NCBI GenBank assembly: GCA_018262455.1
Contig: JAGSPR010000366.1
Span: 1 to 6,874, forward strand
Origin: Deltaproteobacteria bacterium
GTDB taxonomy: Bacteria; Myxococcota; Polyangia; Haliangiales; Haliangiaceae
DNA: 6,874 nt
Direction: 5' to 3'
In this document: positions 5,684 through 6,874 of the stretch, piece by piece
Numbering within the stretch: the stretch's first letter is position 1
Layout of the letters: every line of letters begins with the position of its first letter
Translations under genes and position numbers: made by a program
The notes under the pieces: model-generated
Told to the model about the DNA's origin: nothing
The model's input: the letters and a program-made list of their open reading frames with translations, nothing else
Databases searched by the model: none

Positions 5684-6874
5684 ATGCATCCCGCGAGCGC
5701 GCGCCTGATCGAGACGATCCGCACGTCGATCATCGGCGACGATCAGGCGCTCGAGGGCCCCTACGGCGTGCGCCGCGTGACCTACGCGGACTACACCGCG
5801 TCCGGCCGATCGCTGTCGTTCATCGAAGACTTCATCCGCGACGAGGTGATGCCGCTCTACGCGAACACCCACACCGAAGCCTCGGGGACCGGCCGGCAGA
5901 CCACGCAGTTCCGCGACGATGCACGCCAGATCATCCACGCCGCGGTCGGCGGGAGCGAGGACGACCTCGTGATCTTCACGGGCTCGGGAGCGACGGGTGC
6001 GATCAACAAGCTGATCGATTGCATGAACCTGCGGATCCCCGCGGATCTCGACGCGCGGTACGGCCTCTCCGAGAAGATCCCCGAGGCCGAGCGCCCCGTC
6101 GTGTTCATCGGGCCGTTCGAGCACCACTCCAACGAGCTGCCGTGGCGCGAGTCGATCGCCGAGGTGATCGTGATCCACGAGGACGCCGACGGTCACGTCG
6201 ATCTCGCGCACCTCGCCGAGGAGCTCGCTCGCCACGCGGCGCGGCCCCTCAAGATCGGGAGCTTCTCCGCGGCATCGAACGTCACCGGCATCGCGTCCGA
6301 CACGAACTCGATCTCGCGCCTGCTCCACCAGCACGGCGCCTACTCGTTCTGGGACTACGCGGCCGCGGGGCCGTACGTCGAGATCGTGATGAACCCGGCC
6401 GGCGATCCGCTCGCCGCCAAGGACGCGGTGTTCATCTCGCCGCACAAGTTCATCGGCGGCCCGCAGACGCCGGGCGTCCTCGTCGTCAAGCGCCCCCTGC
6501 TCGCCAACACCGTCCCCGCGTGTCCGGGTGGCGGCACGGTTGCCTACGTCAACCAGAGCGAGCACCGGTACCTCGCCGATCCGGTCCACCGCGAGGAAGG
6601 CGGCACACCCGCGATCATCGAGTCGATCCGCGCGGGGCTGGTGTTCCAGCTCAAGGAGGCGGTCGGCGCCGACGCGATCCGCGAGCGCGAGGTCGACTTC
6701 ATCGAGCGCGCGATCGCATCGTGGTCGGCCAACCCGAACCTCCACATCCTCGGCAATCAGTCCGCGTGGCGGCTGTCGATCGTGTCGTTCGTCGTCCGCC
6801 ATCGCGGGGCGTACCTCCACCACAACTTCATCGTCGCGCTCCTCAACGACCTGTTCGGCATCCAGTCGCGTGGC
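5684..6874 (+). CDS. Class V aminotransferase-fold PLP enzyme (cysteine desulfurase-like), 3' end cut
   Basis: 397 codons are visible and the frame is open at the right edge. The fold is PLP-dependent class V (NifS/SufS and MOCOS-like relatives). Motifs seen: ANTHTEASGTGRQTT (60-74); the cofactor phosphate loop TGSGATGAINKL (99-110); FEHHSNELPWRES (145-157); SAASNVTGI (195-203); DYAAAGPY with D224, expected to contact the pyridine nitrogen; the Schiff-base lysine K255 in SPHKFIGGPQTPG; and EEGGTPAIIESIRAGL (304-319). DYAAAGPY and SPHKF differ from the DGAQ and SGHK of classic SufS, so this is a divergent branch. The likely chemistry is C-S bond cleavage or a related PLP reaction, in the cytoplasm; the substrate is unknown. 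The catalytic cysteine region expected after IQSRG lies outside the window, so desulfurase activity cannot be judged. The ATG is the first possible start after the kinase stop in this frame; no strong ribosome binding site precedes it. No Fe-S assembly genes are visible nearby. Confidence 0.92.
   Translation, partial: MHPASARLIETIRTSIIGDDQALEGPYGVRRVTYADYTASGRSLSFIEDFIRDEVMPLYANTHTEASGTGRQTTQFRDDARQIIHAAVGGSEDDLVIFTGSGATGAINKLIDCMNLRIPADLDARYGLSEKIPEAERPVVFIGPFEHHSNELPWRESIAEVIVIHEDADGHVDLAHLAEELARHAARPLKIGSFSAASNVTGIASDTNSISRLLHQHGAYSFWDYAAAGPYVEIVMNPAGDPLAAKDAVFISPHKFIGGPQTPGVLVVKRPLLANTVPACPGGGTVAYVNQSEHRYLADPVHREEGGTPAIIESIRAGLVFQLKEAVGADAIREREVDFIERAIASWSANPNLHILGNQSAWRLSIVSFVVRHRGAYLHHNFIVALLNDLFGIQSRG

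Noticed and set aside
5624..6823. Open frame of 399 codons on the minus strand
   Set aside because: It is codon-register antisense to the class V PLP enzyme, which has all its cofactor motifs. The product is an Arg/Asp/Val-rich shadow.

Overview
The window is very GC-rich and densely coding. It holds four protein genes and three short intergenic gaps (64, 68 and 87 bp), with no stretch over 300 bases lacking a gene. I see no rRNA, tRNA, CRISPR array, insertion sequence or origin. GC-biased third codon positions, GTG starts and the gene content point to a high-GC free-living bacterium. A member of the Myxococcota (deltaproteobacterial type) is my best guess, but no marker in the window proves it.

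Left half, minus strand (1-4079): a 154-residue Trp-rich protein of unknown function is followed, 64 bp downstream on the same strand, by a very large gene that runs off the left edge after 1183 codons. The large protein has a Pro/Ala-rich N-terminal linker, five tandem annexin-like repeats each with a G-x-G-T loop, a Gly/Ala-rich hydrophobic middle containing a duplicated ~60-residue module, and a long C-terminal part without a recognised domain. The two genes could share a transcript. The large protein is the most unusual item here. Its layout (repeats, hydrophobic Gly/Ala core, unfinished C-terminus) recalls large secreted or contractile-injection-system-associated proteins, but that role is inference.

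Right half, plus strand (4148-6874): a complete membrane-anchored ABC1/UbiB-family atypical kinase is divergent from the 154-residue gene across a 68-bp gap that should carry promoters for both directions. It is followed, after 87 bp, by a class V aminotransferase-fold PLP enzyme of the cysteine-desulfurase-like type. That gene is cut by the right edge just before the place where a catalytic cysteine loop would be expected. The 87-bp gap holds two CACGTGG copies and a repeated 9-mer, so the PLP gene may have its own control.

Nothing in the sequence shows that the two halves work together. The plus-strand pair looks like ordinary metabolic or lipid-related chromosomal genes, and the minus-strand pair looks accessory. 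Several long open frames lie exactly antisense to these genes and are codon-register shadows.
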